From: Erwinia sp. SLM-02
Lineage (GTDB): Bacteria > Pseudomonadota > Gammaproteobacteria > Enterobacterales > Enterobacteriaceae
Direction: 5' to 3'
Assembly (NCBI RefSeq): GCF_037450285.1
Contig: NZ_JAQISN010000001.1
Span: forward strand, 2,480,001 to 2,544,000
Length of the DNA: 64,000 bases
The translations under genes and the position numbers were made by a program. This document shows positions 44,845 through 52,865 of the stretch, piece after piece. Position 1 is the stretch's first letter. Every line of letters starts with the position of its first letter. The notes under the pieces were generated by a model, which saw only the letters and a program-made list of their open reading frames with translations, had not been told where the DNA came from and did not search any database.

Positions 44845-46311
44845 ATGGAACAGAACCTCGCCAGCGGGGCGGTAAACGCCCAACGCCCGGGCTGGGACGC
44901 TTCACGCCTGGTGCCCCGCATCGTCCACCTCGGCTGCGGCGCTTTTCACCGGGCGCATCAGGCGCTGTACACCCACCGGCTGCTGAGCATTAGCGACAGC
45001 GACTGGGGCATCTGCGAAGTCAGCCTGATGTCCGGCCGCGGCGCGCAACTGATCCGCGATCTGAACGCGCAAAACCGCCTCTATACGGTGGCCGAGCGCG
45101 GTGCAGATGAAACAGAACTGCATATTATCGGCGCGGTGGTGGAAGCCCTGCACCCGCAGACCGACGGTTATCAGGCGATCCTGGAGGCGCTGGCCCGGCC
45201 GGAAACGGCGGTCGTTTCGCTGACTATTACGGAGAAAGGCTACTGCACCGGTGCCGCCAGCGGCCAGCTGGACCGCGATAACCCGCTGATTCAGCACGAC
45301 CTGGCTCACCCACAGCAACCGCAGTCGGCGATTGGCTATCTGGTGGAGGCGCTGGCTATTCGCCGCCGCCGGGGGCTGCCGGGTTTTACCGTACTCTCCT
45401 GCGATAACGTCCGCGAGAACGGCCACGTGGCAAAGGCGGCGGTCATCGGTCTGGCACAGGCTCGCGATGTGGAGCTGGCCGCGTGGATTGCGCAGCACGT
45501 AACCTTCCCCTGTACCATGGTCGACCGCATTGTGCCCGCCGCGACCGCTGAAACCCTGGATGAGATTGCCCGCCAGCTGGGCGTTTACGATCCCTGCGCC
45601 ATCGCCTGCGAGCCTTTCCACCAGTGGGTAATTGAAGACCACTTCGTTAACGGCCGGCCGGACTGGGATCGCGCCGGCGCGCAGTTCGTCAGCGATGTGG
45701 TGCCCTTCGAGCTGATGAAGCTGCGAATGCTCAACGGCAGCCACACCTTCCTTGCCTGCCTGGGTTACCTGGCGGGCTATCGCACCGTCGCGGAAACGAT
45801 GAGCGATCCGGAGTTTCGCCGGGCGGCACGCTCGCTGATGCTGGATGAACAGGCACCCACGCTGACCATGCCACCGGACACCGACCTGCCCGGCTATGCC
45901 GCACGGCTGATAGCGCGTTTCAGCAATCCGGCGCTGAAACACCAGACGGCACAGATTGCCGGCGACAGCAGCCAGAAGCTGCCCCAGCGCCTGCTGGATC
46001 CGATCCGTCAACATCTGCGCGAGGGCAGCGACTGGCGCTATCTGGCGCTGGGCGTGGCGGGCTGGATGCGCTACGTCGGCGGGGTTGACGATCGCGGCAA
46101 CGCCTATGAGGTAGTTGACCCGCTGGCCGCCACGCTGCAGGCGATATCCCGGCAGCCGCACACCCCGTCAGAACGGGTTCGCGCCCTGCTGGCGATCGGC
46201 GATATCTTCGGCAGCGATTTACCGGCGCAGCCCCAGTTTGTCGACGCGGTCACGGCCGCCTACTGCCAGTTACTCAACGACGGTGCCGCCGCCACGGTAG
46301 CCGCACGTTAA
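44845..46311 (+). CDS. uxuB: D-fructuronate reductase (mannonate oxidoreductase)
   Basis: A 488-residue member of the mannitol dehydrogenase family (E. coli 486) that reduces D-fructuronate to D-mannonate with NADH. The N-terminal nucleotide-binding stretch is RIVHLGCGAFHRAHQALYTHRLL in two blocks; the catalytic Lys is in ELMKLRMLNGSHTFLA. Start at ATG 44845 with CAGGAG upstream. Follows uxuA after 103 bp. Confidence 0.96.
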   Translation: MEQNLASGAVNAQRPGWDASRLVPRIVHLGCGAFHRAHQALYTHRLLSISDSDWGICEVSLMSGRGAQLIRDLNAQNRLYTVAERGADETELHIIGAVVEALHPQTDGYQAILEALARPETAVVSLTITEKGYCTGAASGQLDRDNPLIQHDLAHPQQPQSAIGYLVEALAIRRRRGLPGFTVLSCDNVRENGHVAKAAVIGLAQARDVELAAWIAQHVTFPCTMVDRIVPAATAETLDEIARQLGVYDPCAIACEPFHQWVIEDHFVNGRPDWDRAGAQFVSDVVPFELMKLRMLNGSHTFLACLGYLAGYRTVAETMSDPEFRRAARSLMLDEQAPTLTMPPDTDLPGYAARLIARFSNPALKHQTAQIAGDSSQKLPQRLLDPIRQHLREGSDWRYLALGVAGWMRYVGGVDDRGNAYEVVDPLAATLQAISRQPHTPSERVRALLAIGDIFGSDLPAQPQFVDAVTAAYCQLLNDGAAATVAAR

Positions 46312-46328
46312 CTCTGAAGGAGAACCAC

Positions 46329-47741
46329 ATGACCGCATTTATGAGTGAGAATTTTTTACTGCACAACGGCACCGGGCGTCAGCTGTACCACCGCTATGCG
46401 GCGGACATGCCCATCTTTGATTATCACTGTCACCTCAACCCGCAGGAGATTGCTGAGGATCGGGGCTTTGAAAACCTCAGCCAGATCTGGCTGGCGGGCG
46501 ACCACTACAAATGGCGCGCGCTGCGCGCCGCCGGGGTGGATGAATCGCTGATCACCGGCAGTGAGACCAGCGATTATGATAAATACCTCGCCTGGGCAAA
46601 TACCGTGCCGCGCACGCTGGGCAATCCGCTCTACCACTGGACGCATCTGGAGCTGCGCCGTCCATTTGGCCTCAGCGGTACGCTGTTCGGCCCGCAGACC
46701 GCGCCGGCAATCTGGCAGCAGTGCAATTCGCTGTTAGCCACGCCTGAGTTTTCCGCGCGCGGGATCATGCGCCAGATGAACGTGCATATGGTCGGCACCA
46801 CCGACGATCCAACCGATTCGCTGGTTTATCATCGCCAGATAGCGGACGACCCGCACTTTAACGTCGACGTCGCCCCGAGCTGGCGACCGGATAAAGCCTT
46901 TAAAATCGAACTTGAGGGCTTCGCCGACTATCTGCAAAAATTATCCGCCGTGGCGGACGTCAACATCACCCGCTTTGAGCATCTGCGCACGGCGCTGACC
47001 CGGCGGCTGGACCACTTTGCCCGCCACGGCTGCCGCGCGGCCGATCACGGCATTGAAACGCTGCGCTATGCGCCGGTGCCGGACGATGCGCAGCTGGATC
47101 TGATCCTCAGCAAGCGCCTGTCGGGCGGCGAACTGAGCGAGCTGGAAACGGCGCAGTTCAGCACCGCCGTGCTGGTGTGGCTGGGGCGGCAGTATGCGGC
47201 TCGCGGCTGGGTGATGCAGCTGCATATTGGTGCCCTGCGTAACACCAACTCGCGGATGTTCCGCCAGATCGGCGCCGACTGCGGTTTTGATTCCATCGGC
47301 GATGGGGCTATCGCCTGGCCGCTTTCGCGCCTGCTGGACAGCATGGACGTCAGTAACGAGCTGCCGAAAACCATCCTCTACTGCCTGAATCCGCGTGATA
47401 ACGCGCTGCTGGCCACCATGGCCGGTAACTTCCAGGGTTCCGGGATCGCCGGGAAAGTGCAGTTTGGCTCCGGCTGGTGGTATAACGACCAGAAAGACGG
47501 CATGACCGCACAGCTGACCCAGCTGGCGCAGATGGGCTTCCTCAGCCACTTCGTCGGTATGCTCACCGATTCCCGCAGCTTCCTGTCCTACACCCGTCAC
47601 GAGTACTTCCGCCGCCTGCTGTGCAATATGATCGGTCAGTGGGTAGAGGATGGCGAGCTGCCGGACGACGAGGGGATGCTCAGCGGGCTGGTTGAAGATA
47701 TCTGTTTTAACAATGCGCAGCGCTATTTTGCCACGGCGTGA
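46329..47741 (+). CDS. uxaC: Uronate isomerase
   Basis: A 470-residue amidohydrolase-fold enzyme (E. coli 470) converting D-glucuronate to D-fructuronate and D-galacturonate to tagaturonate. Signatures are IFDYHCHLNPQEIAED (metal His-x-His), GDHYKWRALRAAGV, MVGTTDDPTDSL, and FGSGWWYNDQKDGM with TDSRSFLSYTRHEYFRR. In E. coli uxaC is with uxaA elsewhere; here it is 17 bp after uxuB, placing the full glucuronate route in one operon. Confidence 0.97.
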   Translation: MTAFMSENFLLHNGTGRQLYHRYAADMPIFDYHCHLNPQEIAEDRGFENLSQIWLAGDHYKWRALRAAGVDESLITGSETSDYDKYLAWANTVPRTLGNPLYHWTHLELRRPFGLSGTLFGPQTAPAIWQQCNSLLATPEFSARGIMRQMNVHMVGTTDDPTDSLVYHRQIADDPHFNVDVAPSWRPDKAFKIELEGFADYLQKLSAVADVNITRFEHLRTALTRRLDHFARHGCRAADHGIETLRYAPVPDDAQLDLILSKRLSGGELSELETAQFSTAVLVWLGRQYAARGWVMQLHIGALRNTNSRMFRQIGADCGFDSIGDGAIAWPLSRLLDSMDVSNELPKTILYCLNPRDNALLATMAGNFQGSGIAGKVQFGSGWWYNDQKDGMTAQLTQLAQMGFLSHFVGMLTDSRSFLSYTRHEYFRRLLCNMIGQWVEDGELPDDEGMLSGLVEDICFNNAQRYFATA

Positions 47742-47845
47742 TCTTCACCCACGGCAGACGCAGCCACTGGCTGACCCATTATGCTATAGTGGCCGACATC
47801 AATCGGTGACAGCGGATGCCTGTACAGAAGATGAAAGCGGATAGC

Positions 47846-48610
47846 ATGATAAAACAGACCGGCCAGCAGCGCCCCTATCAGGAAGTGGCAACGATGCTGC
47901 GCACGATGATCGCGCAGCAGCAGTATGCGGTGGGCGACAGGCTGCCGCCGGAGCGTGAGATCGCCGAACGGCTGAACGTCAGCCGGACGGTGGTGCGCGA
48001 AGCGCTGATCATGCTGGAAATTGAGGGGCTGGTCGACGTGCGGCGCGGCGCGGGGATCTTCGTTACCGATATGCCCGCTGAGTCCCCCGACGCCGCCGCC
48101 GCGGTCACCTCCGACAGCGCCGCCGGGCCGTTTGAACTGCTGCAGGCGCGCCAGCTGCTGGAGAGCAATATCGCCGAGTTTGCCGCCCAGCAGGCCACCC
48201 GCGACGACATTATTAAAATGCGGCGAGCCCTGCAGATTGAAGAGCAGGAGCTGGTCAGCGACGACCACGAAAGCGGCGATATGCAGTTTCACCTGGCCAT
48301 TGCCGAAGCGACCCACAACAGTATGCTGGTTGACCTGTTTCGCCAGTCCTGGCAGTGGCGTGAAAACAATCCGATGTGGATCCAGCTGCACAGCCACCTG
48401 AAAGATACCCACTATCGACAGCAGTGGCTGACCGACCACCAGCAGATCCTCGCTGCGCTGATTAAGAAAGATGCCAAAGCCGCCAAGCAGGCGATGTGGC
48501 AGCACCTGGAAAACGTCAAAAACCGCCTGCTTGAGTTCTCCGACGTTGATGACATCAATTTTGACGGCTACCTGTTTACATCCTGGCCGCTAAACCACCT
48601 CAATTCCTGA
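47846..48610 (+). CDS. uxuR: Hexuronate operon repressor UxuR (GntR/FadR family)
   Basis: A 254-residue regulator (E. coli 257) with an N-terminal winged helix (about 8-75: RPYQEVATMLRTMIAQ, LPPEREIAERLNVSRTVVREALIML in two blocks) and a C-terminal FCD effector domain (GPFELLQARQLLESNIAEFA, SGDMQFHLAIAEATHNSML, SWQWRENNPMWIQLHSHL). It binds fructuronate in E. coli and represses uxuAB and uidABC. In-frame ATGs at 47816, 47831 and 47846 are possible; I chose the last by length against E. coli. A TATGCTATAGT-like -10 lies about 35 bp upstream, so it may also be transcribed on its own. Confidence 0.93.
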   Translation: MIKQTGQQRPYQEVATMLRTMIAQQQYAVGDRLPPEREIAERLNVSRTVVREALIMLEIEGLVDVRRGAGIFVTDMPAESPDAAAAVTSDSAAGPFELLQARQLLESNIAEFAAQQATRDDIIKMRRALQIEEQELVSDDHESGDMQFHLAIAEATHNSMLVDLFRQSWQWRENNPMWIQLHSHLKDTHYRQQWLTDHQQILAALIKKDAKAAKQAMWQHLENVKNRLLEFSDVDDINFDGYLFTSWPLNHLNS

Positions 48611-48625
48611 CGGCAGGCGAGCAGC

Positions 48626-49216
48626 ATGGAACCTGAAATCCCTTCCTCTTCTCCGACCCGGCTGCGCGTGCTGGCCGCGGCGCGCGCCTGTTTTTCCCGC
48701 GACGGCTTCCACGGCGCATCGATGAAAAACATCTGCAAAGCGAGTGGGATCAGCCCCGGCACGCTCTACCACCATTTCCCCGGCAAAGAAGCGCTGGTGG
48801 AGGCGATTATAGAGGAAGACCAGCTGCGCGCCTTCTCGCGCTTTGCGCAGGATAACCCGGACAGCGACCCGGTCGAGACGATCGTGTACAACCTGCTGGC
48901 GGTGCGTGAGGAAGATCGCGCACAGCGCGCGCTGGTGGTCGAGATTATGGCCGAAGGCATGCGCAACCCGCTGGTGGCTGAGATGCTGGATCGTAAACAT
49001 CAGGCCATCATTGGCATGATTGTGGCACGCCTGCGGCTGGCGCAGCAGCAGGGATTTGTCGCTGGCGATATCGATCTGCCGGCGGCCTCCAGCCTGCTGC
49101 TCTCGCTGACCTACGGCATTCTGGCCGATACCGCCGTCGATTCCGGGTTGAGTGAAGCGCAGCGCCGCCGGGCGCTGTTGGCGATGATTAACGGCGTGCT
49201 GCGCCCGGCCGGATAA
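48626..49216 (+). CDS. uidR: TetR-family repressor UidR
   Basis: A 196-residue TetR regulator, the same length as E. coli UidR. N-terminal helix-turn-helix about 12-58 (RLRVLAAARACFSRDGFHG, MKNICKASGISPGTLYHHFPGKEAL split). The C-terminal ligand domain has VEIMAEGMRNPLVAEML. E. coli UidR represses uidABC until glucuronides appear. It lies 15 bp after uxuR, so both regulators are probably co-transcribed, and 420 bp before uidA. Confidence 0.92.
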   Translation: MEPEIPSSSPTRLRVLAAARACFSRDGFHGASMKNICKASGISPGTLYHHFPGKEALVEAIIEEDQLRAFSRFAQDNPDSDPVETIVYNLLAVREEDRAQRALVVEIMAEGMRNPLVAEMLDRKHQAIIGMIVARLRLAQQQGFVAGDIDLPAASSLLLSLTYGILADTAVDSGLSEAQRRRALLAMINGVLRPAG

Positions 49217-49240
49217 GCGGCACCCCACCCCTCACCCCTC

Positions 49241-49320
49241 ACCTCTCACCTCTCACCTCTCACCTCTCACCTCTCACCTCTCACCTCTCACCTCTCACCT
49301 CTCACCTCTCACCTCTCACC
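49241..49320. repeat. ACCTCTC heptanucleotide tandem repeat, about 11.4 copies
   Basis: Bases 49241-49320 are perfect copies of the 7-mer ACCTCTC, preceded by three to four degenerate units from 49223. It is pyrimidine-only on one strand, 25 bp after the uidR stop. A 7-bp unit in non-coding DNA can change promoter or transcript length in steps of seven. Confidence 0.97.
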
Positions 49321-49392
49321 CAGAATTTTACAATTATCATCTAAAACAGCATGTTATATCAGATACTATCGCGTTATTTTATGCAACCGAAC

Positions 49393-49408
49393 TCGAACGA
49401 ACGTTCGA
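49393..49408. promoter_or_regulatory. Candidate UidR operator
   Basis: TCGAACG-AA-CGTTCGA is a perfect 7-bp inverted repeat with a 2-base spacer, 228 bp before uidA. Size and symmetry fit a TetR-family dimer; the adjacent uidR is the obvious owner. Confidence 0.6.
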
Positions 49409-49571
49409 TTGATCATCTGGCGATGAAAGTCAATGACCCTCCATCGCCGAACGTGAAGCCCCTCTCCTTTTCGGCTATTGACGCGTGGCTTTTATGATCC
49501 ATCCACCACCGATCGCTTCTACCGTTAACGATCCTGAGGCCTGCATGGTATTTGTTTAAACCGTTAGTAAT

Positions 49572-49601
49572 TTGGTTGACCTTTTTAAAACTGGTTAACC
49601 A
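49572..49601. promoter_or_regulatory. Pair of UxuR-type operators before uidA
   Basis: TTGGTTGACC (49572-49581) and CTGGTTAACCA (49591-49601) share the TTGGTNNACC form seen before uxuA, centres about 19 bp apart, ending 34 bp before the uidA ATG. TTGACC within the first site could be a -35 element, so binding would block the promoter. Confidence 0.65.
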
Positions 49602-49635
49602 TTACGGAACTTAAACCTGTAATGGAGAAAGATCG

Positions 49636-51441
49636 ATGTTAAAACCCGTTGAAACCCGTAGTCGTGAAATCAAAACGCTGGATGGCCTGTGGGACTTTGC
49701 CGTTGACCGCGACGGCCAGGGGATGACCCGGCAGTGGTGGAAGCAGCCGCTGAATGAGAGCCGCAGCATTGCGGTCCCCGGCAGCTTCAATGAACAGTTT
49801 GCCGATGCGGAAATTCGCAATCACGTGGGTAACGTCTGGTATCAGCGCACGGTGATCGTTCCTGCGGGCTGGGAGGATCGCCGCATCGTACTGCGCTTCG
49901 ACGCCGTGACCCACTACGGCAAAGTGTGGGTGAACGATCGGGAAGTGATGGAACATCAGGGGGGCTATACCCCATTTGAATGCGTGATTTCCCCGCAGGC
50001 TAAACCCGGTGAGAGCATCCGCATCACCGTCTGCGTCAACAACGAGCTGAGCTGGCAGACCATCCCGCCGGGCACCATCGTCGAAGACGATGCCGGTAAA
50101 TGCGAGCAGCTCTACTTCCACGATTTCTTCAACTACGCCGGGATCCATCGCAGCGTGATGCTTTACACCACGCCGGAAACCCACGTCCGCGATATCCACG
50201 TGGTCACCGATCTCACCGACGATCGTCAGCAGGCTATCGTTCGCTACAGCGTGGCGGCGGAAGGCAAGGTGCGCGTGGTGCTGAAGGATCGCCAGCAGCA
50301 GACCGTAGCTGAAAGTGAGGGTGCCAGCGGTGAACTGCGGGTGAATGCGCCGCATCTGTGGCAGCCGGGCAATGCCTATCTCTACACCCTGTGGGCCAGC
50401 GTCAGCAACGGCAGCAGCCACGACGAGTATCCGCTGCGCGTCGGCATCCGCACGGTAAAAGTGGTGGGCGAGCAGTTCCTGATTAACGACCAGCCTTTCT
50501 ACTTCACCGGCTTTGGCCGACATGAGGATGCGGATATTCGCGGCAAGGGCTTCGATCACGCGCTGATGGTGCACGACCACGCGCTGATGAACTGGATTGG
50601 CGCGAACTCCTACCGGACATCGCACTACCCTTACGCGGAGGAGATGCTCGACTGGGCGGACGAACACGGCATTGTGGTGATTAACGAAACGCCGGCGGTG
50701 GGGCTGAATCTGGCGCTGGGCATCACCTTTGACGGCGCGGCCAAACCGGCACAGCTGTTCTCCGACGAAGCGGTCAACGATGAAACCCAGCGGGCGCACC
50801 TGCGGGCGATTGAAGAGCTGATTGCCCGTGATAAAAACCACCCGTCGGTGGTGATGTGGAGCATCGCCAACGAGCCGGATGCCAACCAGCAGGGCGCCAG
50901 GGACTACTTTGCCCCACTGGCCGCCGCCACGCGTGAACTGGATCCGACCCGCCCGATTACCTGCGTCAACGTGATGTTCTGCACCGCCGAAACCGACACC
51001 ATTACCGATCTGTTTGACGTGGTATGCCTGAACCGCTACTTCGGCTGGTACACCCAGTCGGCAAATCTGGCGAAGGCGGAACGTGCGCTGGAAGCCGAGC
51101 TGCGCGCCTGGCAGGAGAAGCTGCACCGCCCAATCATTATCACCGAATACGGTGCCGATACGCTGGCAGGGCTGCACTCGTCCTATCAGGAGATGTGGAG
51201 CGAAGAATTCCAGAACGCCTTCCTCGACATGTATCACCGGGTCTTCGACCGCGTCAGTGCGGTGGTGGGCGAGCACGTGTGGAACTTTGCCGACTTTGCC
51301 ACCTCGCAAAACATTATTCGCGTCGGCGGCAACAAAAAAGGCATCTTCACCCGCGACAGAAAGCCAAAATCCTCCGCGTTTGTCCTGCGCGAGCGCTGGA
51401 CGTCACGCACCCCGTTTACCAAACCCGGCGATGCGGAGTAA
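49636..51441 (+). CDS. uidA: Beta-glucuronidase
   Basis: A 601-residue glycoside hydrolase family 2 enzyme (E. coli GusA 603). Order of domains: sugar-binding jelly roll (about 1-180, FDAVTHYGKVWVNDREVMEHQGGY in two blocks), Ig-like domain (about 181-273) and TIM barrel. The acid/base Glu is in WSIANEPDA and the nucleophile Glu in IIITEYGADTLAG. The aglycone loop (GITFDGAAKPAQLFSDE) is full length, so it is of the loop 1 type acting on small glucuronides. The N-K pair that recognises the carboxylate is seen in GGNKKGIFTRDRKPK. Confidence 0.97.
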   Translation: MLKPVETRSREIKTLDGLWDFAVDRDGQGMTRQWWKQPLNESRSIAVPGSFNEQFADAEIRNHVGNVWYQRTVIVPAGWEDRRIVLRFDAVTHYGKVWVNDREVMEHQGGYTPFECVISPQAKPGESIRITVCVNNELSWQTIPPGTIVEDDAGKCEQLYFHDFFNYAGIHRSVMLYTTPETHVRDIHVVTDLTDDRQQAIVRYSVAAEGKVRVVLKDRQQQTVAESEGASGELRVNAPHLWQPGNAYLYTLWASVSNGSSHDEYPLRVGIRTVKVVGEQFLINDQPFYFTGFGRHEDADIRGKGFDHALMVHDHALMNWIGANSYRTSHYPYAEEMLDWADEHGIVVINETPAVGLNLALGITFDGAAKPAQLFSDEAVNDETQRAHLRAIEELIARDKNHPSVVMWSIANEPDANQQGARDYFAPLAAATRELDPTRPITCVNVMFCTAETDTITDLFDVVCLNRYFGWYTQSANLAKAERALEAELRAWQEKLHRPIIITEYGADTLAGLHSSYQEMWSEEFQNAFLDMYHRVFDRVSAVVGEHVWNFADFATSQNIIRVGGNKKGIFTRDRKPKSSAFVLRERWTSRTPFTKPGDAE

Positions 51442-51447
51442 TCCCCG

Positions 51448-52845
51448 ATGAAAAATAGCCTCACATGGAAAAATATTGTGGGCTATGGCTTAGGCGACGT
51501 TGCTAACAACTTCGCCTTTGCTATGGGCGCGATGTTTTTACTGAACTATTACACCGATACCGCCGGGATCTCTGCGGCCGTGGCCGGAACCATGCTGCTG
51601 GTGGTAAGAGTTTTCGATGCCGTCGCCGACGTGGTGGTGGGCAGAGTGGTGGACAGCACCCGCAGCCGCTGGGGAAAATTCCGGCCGTTTATCCTGTTCG
51701 GTGCGGTACCCCTGATGGTCTTCAGCATCCTGGTGTTTTCCGTGCCGTCATTTTTAAGCGACGGCCAGAAGATCTTCTATATCTATCTGACCTACATGGG
51801 CCTTGGGGTCTGCTATTCGCTGGTCAATATCCCCTACGGATCGCTGTCTACCGCCATGACCCAGAATCCGGAAGAGCGCGCCAGGCTGGGGGCCGCCCGC
51901 ACGATTATGGCCTCGTTTACCTATACGCTGCTGGCCTTCGTGATTTCTCCGGCCATTGGCGGCGGCCACGGTGAGTCGCAGTCCACCTACACGCTCTATA
52001 CCGCGATTCTGGCCGTGGTTGGCGTCGGGCTGTACTGGATGTGCTTTGCCAGCACGCGGGAGAACATCACCCGCACGGTTGAACAGCCCTCGCTGCGCAT
52101 CAGCCTGCGCACGCTGAAGAGCAACCGGCCGCTGATTATTCTGTGCCTGGTGGCGATAGCCACCCTGACCGGCACCTTTTCACTCAGCGCCGCCGGGCTG
52201 TATTACGTGCGCTATATCCTCAACGATATGAGCTATTTCAGCGTGCTGATTTTTATCCAGACCTTCCTCGGCGCGGTGCTGGCCGCACCGCTGGTGCCGC
52301 GGCTGGTGAAGCGCATGGGGAAAAAATCGACCTTCCTGCTCGGATCGGGAATTGCCGCCTGCAGCTATCTCACGCTGTTTTTTTTCCTCTCTGCATCGCC
52401 GTACGTCGCCTTCGCCCTGTTTGCCTGCGCCTCGTTTGGCGCCAGCCTGTGCATGACGGTGATGTGGGCGCTGGAGGCGGATACCGTGGAGTACGGCGAG
52501 TATCGCACCGGGGTACGCATTGAAGGCTTAACCTACTCGCTGTTCTCCTTCACCCGCAAATGTGGCCAGGCGCTGGGGGGTTCCCTGCCCGCGTTTATTC
52601 TCGTTTCGTTCGGCTATGTTTCTAACCAGCCGCAAACGGTGGAAGCGGTGATGGGTATTAAACTTTCCGTGGCGGTGATCCCCGCGCTCTTTATGCTGCT
52701 GGCCTTTATCGGAATGATTTTCTATCCGCTGACCGAAAAACGCTACCAGCAGATATTAGCCGAAATAGAACACCGCAAGAAAAACAGCCAGGAATTCTTA
52801 GAGACGCTGGAAGAAAACCAGGTTTACCGCCGCAGAACAGAATAA
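51448..52845 (+). CDS. uidB: Glucuronide permease
   Basis: A 465-residue GPH-family (glycoside-pentoside-hexuronide:cation) symporter (E. coli 457), 12 predicted segments. WKNIVGYGLGDVANNFAFAMGAMF, SRWGKFRPFILFGAVPLM and EADTVEYGEYRTGVRIEGLTYS in blocks match UidB. It takes glucuronides from the periplasm into the cell with protons. 6 bp after uidA. Confidence 0.96.
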   Translation: MKNSLTWKNIVGYGLGDVANNFAFAMGAMFLLNYYTDTAGISAAVAGTMLLVVRVFDAVADVVVGRVVDSTRSRWGKFRPFILFGAVPLMVFSILVFSVPSFLSDGQKIFYIYLTYMGLGVCYSLVNIPYGSLSTAMTQNPEERARLGAARTIMASFTYTLLAFVISPAIGGGHGESQSTYTLYTAILAVVGVGLYWMCFASTRENITRTVEQPSLRISLRTLKSNRPLIILCLVAIATLTGTFSLSAAGLYYVRYILNDMSYFSVLIFIQTFLGAVLAAPLVPRLVKRMGKKSTFLLGSGIAACSYLTLFFFLSASPYVAFALFACASFGASLCMTVMWALEADTVEYGEYRTGVRIEGLTYSLFSFTRKCGQALGGSLPAFILVSFGYVSNQPQTVEAVMGIKLSVAVIPALFMLLAFIGMIFYPLTEKRYQQILAEIEHRKKNSQEFLETLEENQVYRRRTE

Positions 52846-52865
52846 TAACCCATTCGGGGTAAATA

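Larger units (their letters stand above)
49217..49635. other. uidR-uidA intergenic control region
   Basis: 419 bp with no gene. It holds, in order, a heptanucleotide tandem repeat, a TetR-type palindrome (49393-49408) and a pair of UxuR-type sites just before uidA. The size and content suggest the main uidABC promoter is here. Confidence 0.8.

Noticed and set aside
44902..46161. 419-codon minus-strand frame opposite uxuB
   Set aside because: Shadow of a GC-rich coding region; the plus-strand gene is certain.
49241..49320. Tandem ACCTCTC units as a CRISPR array
   Set aside because: Seven-base contiguous units with no spacers and no cas genes.
49639..51309. 556-codon minus-strand frame opposite uidA
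   Set aside because: Antisense shadow created by codon bias; uidA matches residue by residue.
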